Origin: Gammaproteobacteria bacterium SG8_30
GTDB lineage: Bacteria > Pseudomonadota > Gammaproteobacteria > Steroidobacterales > Steroidobacteraceae
Direction of reading: 5' to 3'
Assembly: GCA_001303245.1 (NCBI GenBank)
Contig: LJNS01000019.1
Coordinates: forward strand, 1 to 34,040
Length of the DNA: 34,040 nt
Within the stretch, counting starts at the first letter, position 1. Every line of letters starts with the position of its first letter. Made by a program: the position numbers and the translations under genes. The notes below the pieces were generated by a model. That model saw only the letters and a program-made list of their open reading frames with translations. It was not told the origin of the DNA and searched no databases. Positions 10,130 through 21,600 of the stretch are shown here, piece after piece.

Positions 10130-11563
10130 ATGACAGTGCAACCCAGGATCCGGGCCGGCTGGCTGGCCGGCCTATGTGCGGTACTCGTGGCAGGGTGCGC
10201 GACTGCGCCGCGGCCGGCGCCGGAGCCCGCCGTCGAGGTACCTCCACCCCCCGCGGGTGTCCGCGTCCCGGTCGAGTACTTCAAGCTCGACAACGGCCTC
10301 AGGGTCGTGCTGTCGCACGACTCGAGCGCTCCGACCGTCACGGTAGCGGTCTACTACCACATCGGGTTTCGCATCGAGCCGAAGGGCCGGACGGGGTTCG
10401 CCCACCTGTTCGAGCACCTGATGTTCCAGGGCTCCGGAAACCTCGGGAAGATGGAGTTCATCCGGCTGGTGGAGGGCAGCGGCGGCGTGCTCAACGGCTC
10501 GACCCGGCTCGACTTCACCAACTACTTCCAGATCGTGCCGGCGCACGCGCTCGAGCCCATCCTCTGGGCCGAGGCGGACCGGATGCGCTCGCTGGCGATC
10601 ACGCAGGAGAATCTCGTCAACCAGCAGGAGGTCGTCAAGAACGAGGTCAAGGTCAACGTGCTGAACCGGCCGTACGGCGGCTTCCCGTGGCTGTCCATGC
10701 CGCAGGTGGCGAACGAGAACTGGTACAACGCCCACAACTTCTACGGCGACCTCGAGGACATCGACGCCGCCACGCTCGAGGAGGCGCAGGCCTTCTTCGA
10801 CACCTACTACGCACCCAACAACGCCGCGCTGGTCGTCGCCGGTGACTTCGACCCCGCACGGGTCCGGAACTGGATCGAACGCTACTTCGGCAACATCGCC
10901 GCCCGCCCACAGCCGGCGCGCCCGGACATTTCCGAGCGCTCGCAGCTCGAGCCCCGGCGCGTCGCGCAGGTCGACGCCCTCGCCCCCCGCCCGGGGCTCG
11001 CCATGGCCTGGCACGTGCCGGAGCGCGGCACGCCCGAGCACTACGCGTTCGGCCTGATCGACGAGATGCTGCTGCAGGGTGAGGACAGCGCGCTGTGGCA
11101 GCGGCTGGTGCAGGAGCGCGGCTACTCCGGCTCGGTCGCGGGCGGGGTCAACCTGCTGGGCAACCTGTTCAACTACGACGGGCCGATGCTGTGGACTGCC
11201 TACCTGATCCACGACGCGGGCACGGATCCCGACGCGATCCTGGCCGACGTCGAGGAAGTGATCGACCGGCTTCGGCGCGAGCCACCCTCGCCCGAGGAGT
11301 TCGAGCGGGCGCTGACCAAGATCCGGGTCTCGCTGTATTCGCTGGCAGGCTCGAGCACACGTGTCGGGCTGGTCGACATGCTCGCCTGTTTCGCGCTGTT
11401 CGACGACGACCCGGCGCGCATCAACCGCATCGAGCAGGAGTTTCGGGCGGTGACGCCCGAACTCATCCAGCAGGTCGCGCGCGACTATCTGCGGCCGTCG
11501 AACCGGACCGTGCTGGTCCTGGAGCCCGGCGCAGGCCGGCAGCCCGGGGAGGTGCAGCCATGA
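10130..11563 (+). CDS. M16-family zinc peptidase, predicted lipoprotein
   Basis: A 477-residue pitrilysin-type metallopeptidase. Residues 1-23 are a lipoprotein signal with the lipobox LVAGC (C23), followed by a proline-rich linker, so the protein is probably tethered in the periplasm or outer membrane. The inverted zinc motif HLFEH (H92, E95, H96) is intact, and the distal zinc glutamate is probably E172 in VKNEVKVN, the usual distance. The second M16 half (about 250-470) contains RPGLAMAWHVPERGTPEHYA. It overlaps the next M16 gene by ATGA; such pairs in proteobacteria normally form a catalytic/non-catalytic heterodimer. The start ATG 10130 is chosen because it gives a proper signal peptide; it follows gaggatcg. 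The substrate is unknown. Confidence 0.9.
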   Translation: MTVQPRIRAGWLAGLCAVLVAGCATAPRPAPEPAVEVPPPPAGVRVPVEYFKLDNGLRVVLSHDSSAPTVTVAVYYHIGFRIEPKGRTGFAHLFEHLMFQGSGNLGKMEFIRLVEGSGGVLNGSTRLDFTNYFQIVPAHALEPILWAEADRMRSLAITQENLVNQQEVVKNEVKVNVLNRPYGGFPWLSMPQVANENWYNAHNFYGDLEDIDAATLEEAQAFFDTYYAPNNAALVVAGDFDPARVRNWIERYFGNIAARPQPARPDISERSQLEPRRVAQVDALAPRPGLAMAWHVPERGTPEHYAFGLIDEMLLQGEDSALWQRLVQERGYSGSVAGGVNLLGNLFNYDGPMLWTAYLIHDAGTDPDAILADVEEVIDRLRREPPSPEEFERALTKIRVSLYSLAGSSTRVGLVDMLACFALFDDDPARINRIEQEFRAVTPELIQQVARDYLRPSNRTVLVLEPGAGRQPGEVQP

Positions 11564-12959
11564 CACGGATCCGCTTCGCCTGCCTCGTGCTCGCCATCGC
11601 CGGCCTGCCCGCGATGGCCCGGGACGCGCCGCCGCCGCCGGGACAACCGCGCGACTTCGAGCTCGCCGGCAGCGACCGCATCGCGCTCGGCAACGGACTC
11701 GAGATCACCTTCATCGACTACGGCACGGTGCCCATGGTCACGGTCATCGCCGTCGTCGGCACGGGCAACATCGACGACGGCGAGAAGACCTGGATCGCCG
11801 ACGTGGCCACCGAGATGCTCAAGGAGGGCACGACGACGCGTTCCGCGCCCGAGCTGGCGCGGCGCGCAGCCGACCTCGGCGGGCAGCTCTCCGTGGGAGC
11901 CGGTGCCGAGCAGACCTCCGTGGGCCTGTCGGTGCTGTCCGAAAACGCCGCGGCTGCCGCGGAGCTCGTGGCCGACGTGCTCCGCAACCCGGCCTTCCCG
12001 GCGTCCGAGCTGCCGCGCATTGTCGCCGATCTGCAACGCAGCGTCAGCGTCGCGCGCACGAGCCCGGACTCGATCGCCGCCGAGGCGCTCGCCGGGCTCG
12101 TCTACGGCAACCACCCTTTCGGTCGCCTCCTCCCTACCGAGGAACAGCTCGCGACCTACACGCTCGAGGACGTCCGCCGCTTCTACACGGAGAATTTCGG
12201 CGCCCGCAGGACACACGTCTACGTCGCCGGCCGCTACGATCGCCCGGCGCTCGAGAAGTCGCTGCGCGAGGCTCTCGAGGACTGGGCTACGGGACCCCCG
12301 CGGACGGATGACCCGCCGCAGGCGAGCAGTGCCTTCCGCGTCCGGCTCATCGATCGCCCTGGAGCCCCGCAGTCCTCGATCCGCATCGCCGTCGAGGCGC
12401 CGGCGCCCGGGGATGACGATTACCTGCCCTTCACCATCATGAACACCCTGCTCGGCGGGGCGTTTTCCTCGCGCAACACGGCAGTGCTGCGCGAGGAGAA
12501 GGGCTACGCCTACTCGCCCAACTCGTCGATTACCGCACGGCGGCACGCGGCCCTCTGGGAAATGGAAGCCGACGTGACGACCGAGCACACCGCGGACGCG
12601 CTCGCGACGATGCTCGGCGAGATCGAGCGCATGAAGACCGAGCCGCCGACGGACGAGGAGCTCGGCGCGATCAAGAACTACCGCGCCGGCCTGTTCGTGA
12701 TCAGCAACTCCTCGCCCAACGGCTTGCTCGGGCAGCTTGCGTTCATGGACCTGCACGGACTGCCGGAGGTGTTCCTCACCCGTTGGGTGGAGAACGTCTA
12801 CGCGCTGACTCCGGAACAGCTCAGCCAGGCGGCACGCGACTGGCTCGACGTCGGCAGGGCGACCCTCGTCATCGTGGGCGACCTCGGGCAAGTCGGCGAG
12901 AGCGTGCGGGCCTTGCCCGAGCTTGCGGACGCGACTTTCGTCGAGGGGCCGGACGCAGG

Positions 12960-12963
<4 letters not shown>
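11560..12963 (+). CDS. M16-family peptidase-like subunit without the zinc motif
   Basis: A 467-residue protein with the two-domain M16 fold but no HxxEH: the equivalent region reads TWIADVATEMLKEGTTTRSA. Such proteins act as the non-catalytic partner that binds substrate through the C-terminal half, which here has the family pattern LLGGAFSSRNTAVLREEKGY and YAYSPNSS. Residues 1-22 (MTRIRFACLVLAIAGLPAMA) are a secretion signal with probable signal peptidase I cleavage, in contrast to the lipoprotein partner. Its start overlaps the stop of the catalytic subunit and its own stop overlaps the aacS start, both as ATGA, so the three genes are translated from one message. Confidence 0.88.
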
Positions 12964-14906
<1,943 letters not shown>

Positions 14907-14913
14907 GACGCCC

Positions 14914-16014
14914 ATGACTCGCCGACGGACCGGCCTGCCGGCGCTGTACAGGGCCGAGCTGGATCGTCACGGCTACCGGCCGGATCCCGCCCAGCTGGCC
15001 GCCCTCGAGCGCCTCGAGGCCGTGCGCGAGGAACTCGACCGGCGGCGCAGCGGCGGCCTCATCGGCATTCTCCGCGCCCGGTTCGGCAGCAACGCCGAGC
15101 CCGTCCGGGGGGTCTACCTCTGGGGCGGCGTCGGGCGGGGGAAGACGTTCCTGATGGACCTGTTCCACCGCAGCCTGCCGGTGCCGTCGCTGCGCAGGCA
15201 CTTCCACCGCCTCATGCACGACGTGCATCAGCGGCTGCGCGAGTTGAAGGACTGGCCCGACCCGCTGGACGCCGTCGCCGCGGGCATCGCCTCCGGCAAC
15301 CAGGTGATCTGCCTCGACGAGCTGTTCGTGAGCGACATCGCGGATGCCATGATCCTCGCGGGGCTGTTCGAAGGACTGATCCGTCGCGGATCGACGCTCG
15401 TCTTCACGTCCAACTCGCCTCCCGACGAGCTGTACCGCGACGGCTTGCAGCGGCAGCGGTTCCTCCCGGCGATCGGGCTGATCGAGCGGCACACCGACGT
15501 CGTCCACGTCGATGCAGGCGCGGATTATCGCCTGAGACAGCTCGAGCGGGCGCCGCTCGTCGTCAGCACGCGGACCTACAACGCGGATGCGCTGCTGGGG
15601 CAGCGGTTCGAGGCCATCGCCGGTGACCCGGGCGAGGCCGGCGGAGTCATCGAGATCGACGGCAGGACCATCGAGGTGCGCCGGCGCACCGCCGACGTCA
15701 TCTGGTTCGATTTCCGGGCGCTGTGCGCGGGGCCGCGATCCCAGACCGACTACATCGAGATCGCGCGGCTGTACCAGACGGTCGTGATATCCGGCATTCC
15801 CTGTTTCGACCCGACGCGGGACGACGAGGCACGTCGCTTCATCGCCCTCGTGGACGAGTTCTACGACCGGGGAGTCAAGCTGCTCGCGTCGGCGGACGGT
15901 CCGCTCGCCTCGCTGTATCGGGGCGAGCGGCTCGCCTTCGAGTTCGCGCGCACTTCGAGCCGGCTGACGGAGATGCAGACGCACGCCTACCTGGAGCGTC
16001 CTCACCGTCCCTAG
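14914..16014 (+). CDS. zapE: ZapE/AFG1-family AAA ATPase
   Basis: A 366-residue ATPase of the AFG1-like group, called ZapE in Gammaproteobacteria where it acts at the division ring under stress. The Walker A loop is WGGVGRGKTFLMDLFHRSLP (GxxGxGKT at 71-78) and Walker B is QVICLDELFVSDIADAM. Other family blocks visible are RRHFHRLMHDVH, the sensor TSNSPPDELYRDGLQRQRFL, and the C-terminal FDFRALCAGPRSQTDYIEIA and LVDEFYDRGVKL. It starts 7 bases after aacS and is the last gene of the run; there is no metabolic link to its neighbours that I can see. Confidence 0.93.
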   Translation: MTRRRTGLPALYRAELDRHGYRPDPAQLAALERLEAVREELDRRRSGGLIGILRARFGSNAEPVRGVYLWGGVGRGKTFLMDLFHRSLPVPSLRRHFHRLMHDVHQRLRELKDWPDPLDAVAAGIASGNQVICLDELFVSDIADAMILAGLFEGLIRRGSTLVFTSNSPPDELYRDGLQRQRFLPAIGLIERHTDVVHVDAGADYRLRQLERAPLVVSTRTYNADALLGQRFEAIAGDPGEAGGVIEIDGRTIEVRRRTADVIWFDFRALCAGPRSQTDYIEIARLYQTVVISGIPCFDPTRDDEARRFIALVDEFYDRGVKLLASADGPLASLYRGERLAFEFARTSSRLTEMQTHAYLERPHRP

Positions 16015-16112
16015 GCAGCGGTTACCCACTGGCTCTCGTCACCGGTCCTCCTTGACGCCCGGGCTTGACCGCGCGAGGCTTTCGGTCATCGCCCACATCG
16101 GAGCACGAACCC

Positions 16113-16763
16113 GTGGATAGAGCCTTGACCTGGACCTGTGCCGTGCTCCTCGCCTTGGGTCTCGTCGCCTGTGGACGGAGCGACCCGGAGCCCGAGACGG
16201 GCGCCAGCGACGAGGGCATGCTCGACTCCGTCATCGGCATCGGCAACCTGCGGATCTCGTCGGATGCGGTGACCATCCGCCAGGCCGGCGAACCGGATGC
16301 GCGGATCCTGTCGGCCGGCCGACTGCTGATCGGAGGGGAAGAGTTGCCCGTGACCGAGGCGCAGGGCGCGTATCTGCGCGAGTATCACGGCGCCGCCATG
16401 TTGCTGCGCGAGCACGGCAAGGAAACCGGCATCGCCGGTGCGAAAGTCGGGTTGGCGGCCGTGGGCGCGGTCATCGGCGGATTGGTCAAGGGTGAGCCCG
16501 ACAGCATCGGCCCGAAAGTCGAGGCCGAAGCCGAGAAAGTGAAGCAGGCCGCGCTCAAACTGTGCGGGGACATCGCGACGATGCGCCGGGCTCAGGATTC
16601 GCTTGCCGAAGACCTCGAGGCCTTCCGCCCCTATGCGACGCTCGACGAGTCGGACGAGATCGACTGCCGCGACGACGTCTACTCGAGCGACCCGCCCGAC
16701 GAACCGGCCGGCGCTCCGCCGCCGGGCGAGGAAGCGCCTTCGGAAAAGCCGCAGCTCATCTGA
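16113..16763 (+). CDS. small lipoprotein, possibly YggN/DUF2884-like
   Basis: A 216-residue predicted lipoprotein of unknown function. From the GTG at 16113 it begins MDRALTWTCAVLLALGLVAC, a short signal sequence with lipobox LVAC (C20); ggag lies about 9 bases upstream, which decided this start over TTG 16065. The mature part has a two-strand region with a stated value pattern (LRISSDAVTIRQAGEPDARI, then SAGRLLIGGEELPVTEAQGA), a helix (YLREYHGAAMLLREHG), a Gly/Ala-rich segment AGAKVGLAAVGAVIGGLVKG that could insert in a membrane, and a charged coiled-coil-like helix with two cysteines. The order resembles E. coli YggN (DUF2884), a remote resemblance only. The C-terminus is acidic and proline-rich. 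Confidence 0.65.
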   Translation: MDRALTWTCAVLLALGLVACGRSDPEPETGASDEGMLDSVIGIGNLRISSDAVTIRQAGEPDARILSAGRLLIGGEELPVTEAQGAYLREYHGAAMLLREHGKETGIAGAKVGLAAVGAVIGGLVKGEPDSIGPKVEAEAEKVKQAALKLCGDIATMRRAQDSLAEDLEAFRPYATLDESDEIDCRDDVYSSDPPDEPAGAPPPGEEAPSEKPQLI

Positions 16764-16851
16764 CGACCGCTCCTGGCAGGCAATCGCCATCCGTCGGCTC
16801 GAATCGCAAGTTGCGCCGCGCCCTCCGGCACGGGAGGGGGCGCCGCGCGCC

Positions 16852-16873
16852 CTCCGCCCGCCAAGGGGCGGAG
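16852..16873. terminator. GC-rich hairpin between convergent genes
   Basis: The 117-base gap between the convergent lipoprotein and hpd genes contains a perfect 8-bp stem: ctccgccc (16852-16859) pairs with gggcggag (16866-16873) around a 6-base loop. A second, imperfect stem lies just upstream (about 16818-16843). Neither is followed by a clear T-run in either direction, so a bidirectional terminator is plausible but unproven. Confidence 0.4.
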
Positions 16874-16880
16874 TCCAGGC

Positions 16881-17927
16881 CTAGATGACGCCGCGCCGCT
16901 CCTGGTCCAGCTCGATCGACTCGAACAGGGCCTTGAAGTTGCCCTCGCCGAAGCCCTCGTTGCCCTTGCGCTGGATGATCTCGAAGAAGATCGGTCCGAT
17001 CACGTTCTGCGTGAAGATCTGCAGCAGGATCCCGTCCTTCGCCGAGCCGTCGATCAGTATGCGGCGGCTGCGCAGTTCCTCCAGGTCCTCCTCGTGGCCC
17101 TCAACGCGGGCGTCAACACCCTCGTAGTAGGTGTCGGGGGTGTCCTGGAACTGCACACCGTTGCCGCGCAGCGCATCAACCGTGGAGTAGATGTCGTCGG
17201 TGGCCAGCGCGATGTGCTGGATCCCCTCCCCGCGGTACTCCCGCAGGTATTCCTCGATCTGGCTCTTGTCGTCCTGCGACTCGTTGATCGGAATGCGGAT
17301 CTTGCCGCAGGGGCTCGTCATGGCGCGGCTGAACAGGCCGGTCTTCTTGCCCTCGATATCGAAGTAGCGGATCTCGCGGAAGTTGAACAGCCGCTCGTAG
17401 AAGCCCGCCCAGACGTCCATGTTGCCGCGCTGGACGTTGTGGGTCAGGTGGTCGATCACGGTGAGCCCCGCCGGGCGGATACCGGCCGGCGGCGCGACGG
17501 GAACGAAGTCGACGTCGTAGATCGTCGACGGGCCGTAGCGGTCGACCAGGTAGACCAGGCTGCCGCCGATGCCGCGGATGCTGGGGATGTTGAGCTCCAT
17601 GGGCCCGGCGGTGTCCGGTCCCGGCTCGGCGCCGAGCTCGAGCGCGCGCCTGTAGGCGTAGGCGGCGTCCTTGACTCGGAACGCCATGGCGCAGGCGGAC
17701 GGGCCGTGCTGGGCGGCGAACTGCTGCCCGAAGCCGCTCGGCTCGGCATTGATGATGAAGTTGACGTCGCCCTGCCGGTGCAGGGTCACGTTCTTGCGCC
17801 GGTGCCGCGCAATGACCGGCAAACCCATACGCTCGAAGAGCGTCCTGAGATGGTCGGGATCCGGTGCGGTGTACTCCACGAACTCGAAGCCGTCGGTTCC
17901 CATCGGGTTGTCGAACAGATCTGCCAT
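16881..17927 (-). CDS. hpd: 4-hydroxyphenylpyruvate dioxygenase
   Basis: A 348-residue Fe(II) dioxygenase converting 4-hydroxyphenylpyruvate to homogentisate in tyrosine and phenylalanine catabolism. Two vicinal-oxygen-chelate domains are visible; the iron ligands in the C-terminal one are H160 (VIDHLTHNV), H238 (GEGIQHIALATDDI) and E316 (GPIFFEIIQRKGNEGFGEGN), at positions close to those of the Pseudomonas enzyme. I chose ATG 17925-17927 because ggagg lies 9 bases upstream; a longer reading to 17987 would run over the operator. The gene is divergent from a MarR regulator. Homogentisate dioxygenase and the later steps are not in this window. Confidence 0.95.
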   Translation of the reverse strand: MADLFDNPMGTDGFEFVEYTAPDPDHLRTLFERMGLPVIARHRRKNVTLHRQGDVNFIINAEPSGFGQQFAAQHGPSACAMAFRVKDAAYAYRRALELGAEPGPDTAGPMELNIPSIRGIGGSLVYLVDRYGPSTIYDVDFVPVAPPAGIRPAGLTVIDHLTHNVQRGNMDVWAGFYERLFNFREIRYFDIEGKKTGLFSRAMTSPCGKIRIPINESQDDKSQIEEYLREYRGEGIQHIALATDDIYSTVDALRGNGVQFQDTPDTYYEGVDARVEGHEEDLEELRSRRILIDGSAKDGILLQIFTQNVIGPIFFEIIQRKGNEGFGEGNFKALFESIELDQERRGVI

Positions 17928-17961
17928 GCGGACCATCCTCCGGCGCGTTCCCGGCGAATTA

Positions 17962-17975
17962 GTTACAATTGTAAC
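17962..17975. promoter_or_regulatory. perfect palindrome, candidate MarR operator
   Basis: The gap between hpd and the MarR gene contains GTTACAATTGTAAC, a perfect 14-bp palindrome in an otherwise GC-rich region. Size and symmetry suit a MarR dimer. A further GTAAC/TTACC-like half lies just to the right (17971-17985). From here a repressor could control both divergent genes. I could not place convincing -10/-35 pairs, so promoter geometry is open. Confidence 0.7.
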
Positions 17976-18016
17976 CATACTTACCATGCCGCACGGCGGC
18001 CCGGCAAGGAGCAGAC

Positions 18017-18559
18017 ATGAACTCCTCCCAGCGCCAGGACCAGCTCGAGCTCGAGCGGTTCCTGCCCTACCGACTGTCGGTGCTCGCCAACACGGTCTCG
18101 GCCGCCATCGCCTCCGCCTACTCGGAGCGGCACGACCTGAGCATCCCGGAGTGGCGCGTCATGGCCGTGCTCGCGCGCGAGCCGGGCCTGTCGGCGGCCG
18201 AGGTGACCCTGCGCACGGCAATGGACAAGGTCGCGGTGAGCCGAGCGGTCGCGAGACTGCTGGCCGGCGGTCGGCTGCGAAGGCGACGCACGAGCCACGA
18301 CCGGCGGCGATCGAGCCTGGAGCTCACCGCTTCGGGCCGCGACGTCTACCGGCGCATCGTGCCCTGGGCGCTCGAGTACGAGCGCAGGTTGCTGACGGCC
18401 CTGTCCCCTGCAGAGACGACTGCTCTCGACGCCGCGCTGCGCAAGCTGATGGACTTCACCAAAGCGCCGGACGGCGACCAGCTATCCGCGGGTGTACCGT
18501 CGCGACCCCGGCGCAGCATGCGCAGCCCGAACGCCGGCCGACGGGGTCAGGAAGTATAA
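18017..18559 (+). CDS. MarR-family regulator, probable regulator of hpd
   Basis: A 180-residue winged helix-turn-helix protein. The core reads LSIPEWRVMAVLAREPGLSA, then AMDKVAVSRAVARLLAGGRL with an arginine-rich wing (RRRRTSHDRRRSSLELT), the standard MarR arrangement. A ribosome site aaggag (18008-18013) precedes ATG 18017. The C-terminus carries about 30 residues more than the fold needs, basic and proline/serine-rich (PSRPRRSMRSPNAGRRGQEV), which could be an unstructured tail. Its divergent position and the palindrome between the genes make it the likely regulator of tyrosine degradation, responding to a ligand such as hydroxyphenylpyruvate or homogentisate; this role is inferred. Confidence 0.87.
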   Translation: MNSSQRQDQLELERFLPYRLSVLANTVSAAIASAYSERHDLSIPEWRVMAVLAREPGLSAAEVTLRTAMDKVAVSRAVARLLAGGRLRRRRTSHDRRRSSLELTASGRDVYRRIVPWALEYERRLLTALSPAETTALDAALRKLMDFTKAPDGDQLSAGVPSRPRRSMRSPNAGRRGQEV

Positions 18560-18560
18560 T
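18555..18560 (+). promoter_or_regulatory. consensus -10 element upstream of the glutamate dehydrogenase gene
   Basis: TATAAT occurs exactly across the stop codon of the MarR gene, 92 bases before the glutamate dehydrogenase start. No -35 match is present at the usual distance (the region is cgccgg), so an activator or an alternative -35 would be needed. Confidence 0.4.
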
Positions 18561-18652
18561 TCGCCGGCTGCCGAACGAGCCGCCGCCACGGCCTGTACCC
18601 GACCCGGCCGCGGCGCTCGCCGTCACGGTACGACACCTCAGGAATCCTTCCC

Positions 18653-21600
18653 ATGCTCGGTAACGTCCCGGCGGAACGACTCAGGATCATCGAGGGGATC
18701 GCGGCGCGCGCCCGCGGACAGTGCCGGAGAAAGGCGCCGCTCGCGGTAGACGACCTCGTGCGCGCCTACTACCACGGCGTGGCCGAGCAGGACCTGTCCG
18801 CCCACGATCCACGCGACCTGGCCGGGGCCACCCTGGCGCACCTCGAATTCGCGAAGGCGCGGCGCCGCGGCAAGGCGCTGGTGCGCGTGTTCAATCCCGA
18901 CCCGGTCAGGGACGGGTTCGCCTCGCCGCACACCGTCGTGATGCTCGCGACGGACGACATGCCCTTCCTGGTCGACTCCGTGTCGATCGTGTTCACGCAG
19001 GGTGGGCTCAACGTCCACTTCATTGCCCATCCCGTCCTCAGCGTGACCCGCGACGGCCACGGCCACCTCCGCGCGCTGTATCTCGACGACGCCCCGGCCG
19101 GCGCCCAGGCAGAGTCCTGGCAGCTGATCGAGGTCGATCGAGTGGAGGAGCCGGAGCAGCTCGAGGCGCTCCGCAACCGTCTGTCGCAGTCCCTGGGCGA
19201 CGTCCGTTGCGCGACCGAGGACTGGCAGGAGATGCGCCAGCAGGCGCGCGAGATCGCCGCCAACCTCGAGCTCAGCCCGCACCCGGTCGGCAGCGGCGAG
19301 CTACTCGAAGCGAAGGCGCTGCTCGAGTGGATGGAAGACCACCACTTCACGATGCTCGGCTACCGCGAGTACCGGTTGCGCCGAGGGAGGTCTCAGGACG
19401 TCCTCGAACCCCTGCCCGAGACCGGGCTCGGCCTGCTGCGGCCGGGGCGAGCGGGCCCCGGGGCCCGGGGGACGGTCACGCTTTCCGGCGACATCCGCAA
19501 GTTCGCCCGCTCGAAGGAACTGCTGGTCCTGACGAAGGCGAACTCGATCTCCACGGTGCACCGCGCCACCCACCTCGACTACGTCAGCGTCAAGACCTTC
19601 GACCGCCGCGGCGAGGTGGTCGGGGAGCGGCGTTTCATCGGCCTGTGGACCTCGACCGCCTACAGCAGCACGCCGCGGGACATCCCGGTGCTGCGCCACA
19701 AGGTCCAGCAGGTGATCGCGCACTTCGGACTGGCGCCGTCGAGCCACGACGGCAAGGCCGTGATGCACGCCCTCGAGGTCTACCCGCGCGACGAGCTGTT
19801 CCAGGCGAGCGTGCCCGAGCTGATCCGCATCGTCCGCGGCATCGTCAATCTCTACGAGCGCGCCGAGGTCCGCATGTTCACCCGGCGCGACGCGTTCCGT
19901 CGCTTCTATTCCTGCCTGCTGTACGTGCCCCGCGATCGCTACAACACCGAGGTGCGCCGCAGGATAGAGGACATCGTCCGCGAGGTGCTCGGCGGCATCG
20001 ACCTCGAGTCACAGGTCCAGCTTTCCGAGTCGGTGCTGGCGCGCGTGTTCCTGCTGGTGCGCACCGAACGCACGGACACCCGCAAGGTCGACATGGAGGC
20101 CCTCGAGGCGCGCATTCGCGAGGCCGTGCGGACCTGGTGCGATCGTCTTGCCCAGGCGCTCGTGGAGCAGCATGGCGAAGGCCCCGGGAAGCTGCTGCTC
20201 GAGCGCTTCGGCCGTGCACTCCCGGCGGCGTACCAGGAGGACCTGCCCCCGGCCGTCGCCGTGACCGACATCGCCCGTCTGCAGGAGCTCGAGCGCAGTC
20301 CCAGGGCGCTGGTCATGGGCATGTACCGCGGCGACGACCAGCCGGCCCACAAGATGCAGTTCAAGCTCTACCGGCGCGGCAATCCGATCCCGATCTCGGA
20401 CGTCCTCCCCACCATCGAGAACCTCGGGCTAAAGCTCATCAGCGAGCGTCCCTACGAGCTCGAACTCGACGGCGAGTCGTGGTGGATCCAGGACTTCGAG
20501 CTCGAGCACCCGCAGCGGGTGAGCATCGACCTCGATTCGGACGGACCGCGCTTCCGCGAGACCTTCGAAAAGGTCTGGCTCGGCCACAAGGACAATGACG
20601 GCTTCAACCGGCTGGTGCTGGCCGCCGACCTGGACTGGCGCGAGGTCTCGATCCTGCGCACCTACGCCCGCTGGTACGTGCAGCTCGGCCTGCCGCTGTC
20701 ACAGGCCTACATGGAGGAGGCGCTCGCCTCCAATCCGGCTGCGGCCCGGCACCTCGTCGGCCTGTTTCACGCCCGTTTCGATCCCGCCATGACGCGCGCC
20801 AGGCGGGCGCAGTCGGAGCGCAGCCATCGCGAGGCGCTGGCGGAGATCCTCGAGGGCATCAGCCGGGTCGACGACGACCGCATCGTGCGCGCCTTCCTCG
20901 CCGCCGTCGACGCCACGCTGCGGACCAACTTCTACCGCCGCGGAGCGGACGGCGAACACCGCGGGTACGTGTCCCTCAAGCTCGATCCGCGCGCCGTGCC
21001 GGACGCGCCGCTGCCGAGGCCCATGTTCGAGATCTTCACGCACTCGCCACGCTTCGAGGGCGTGCACCTGCGGATGGGCAAGGTGGCCCGTGGCGGCATC
21101 CGCTGGTCGGACCGTCGCGAGGACTTCCGCACCGAGATCCTGGGCCTGATGAAGGCACAGAACGTCAAGAACACGGTGATCGTGCCCGTGGGCTCCAAGG
21201 GGGGGTTCGTGCCGCGCCGGCTGCCGGCCGCGCGGGAGGAAGCGCAGCGCGAAGGGACCGAGTGCTACCGCCTGTTCATCCGCTCGCTGCTCGACGTGAC
21301 CGACAACCTCGTGGACGGCAAGGTCGTGCCCCCCGAGGGGGTCGTCCGGGCGGACGGGAACGACCCGTATCTCGTGGTGGCCGCCGACAAGGGGACTGCC
21401 ACCTTCTCGGACATCGCCAACGAAATCGCGGCGTCTTACGACTTCTGGCTCGGGGACGCCTTCGCGTCCGGCGGGTCGGCGGGTTACGACCACAAGAAGA
21501 TGGGCATCACGGCGCGCGGCGGCTGGGAGTGCGTCAAGCGGCACTTCCGGGAGATGGGCGTCGACATCCAGCGGGAGGACTTCACCGTCGTCGGCATCGG

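Noticed and set aside
17928-17987. Longer N-terminus for 4-hydroxyphenylpyruvate dioxygenase
   Set aside because: It would translate the 14-bp palindrome; the family begins near MADLFDNPMG and ggagg is placed for that ATG.
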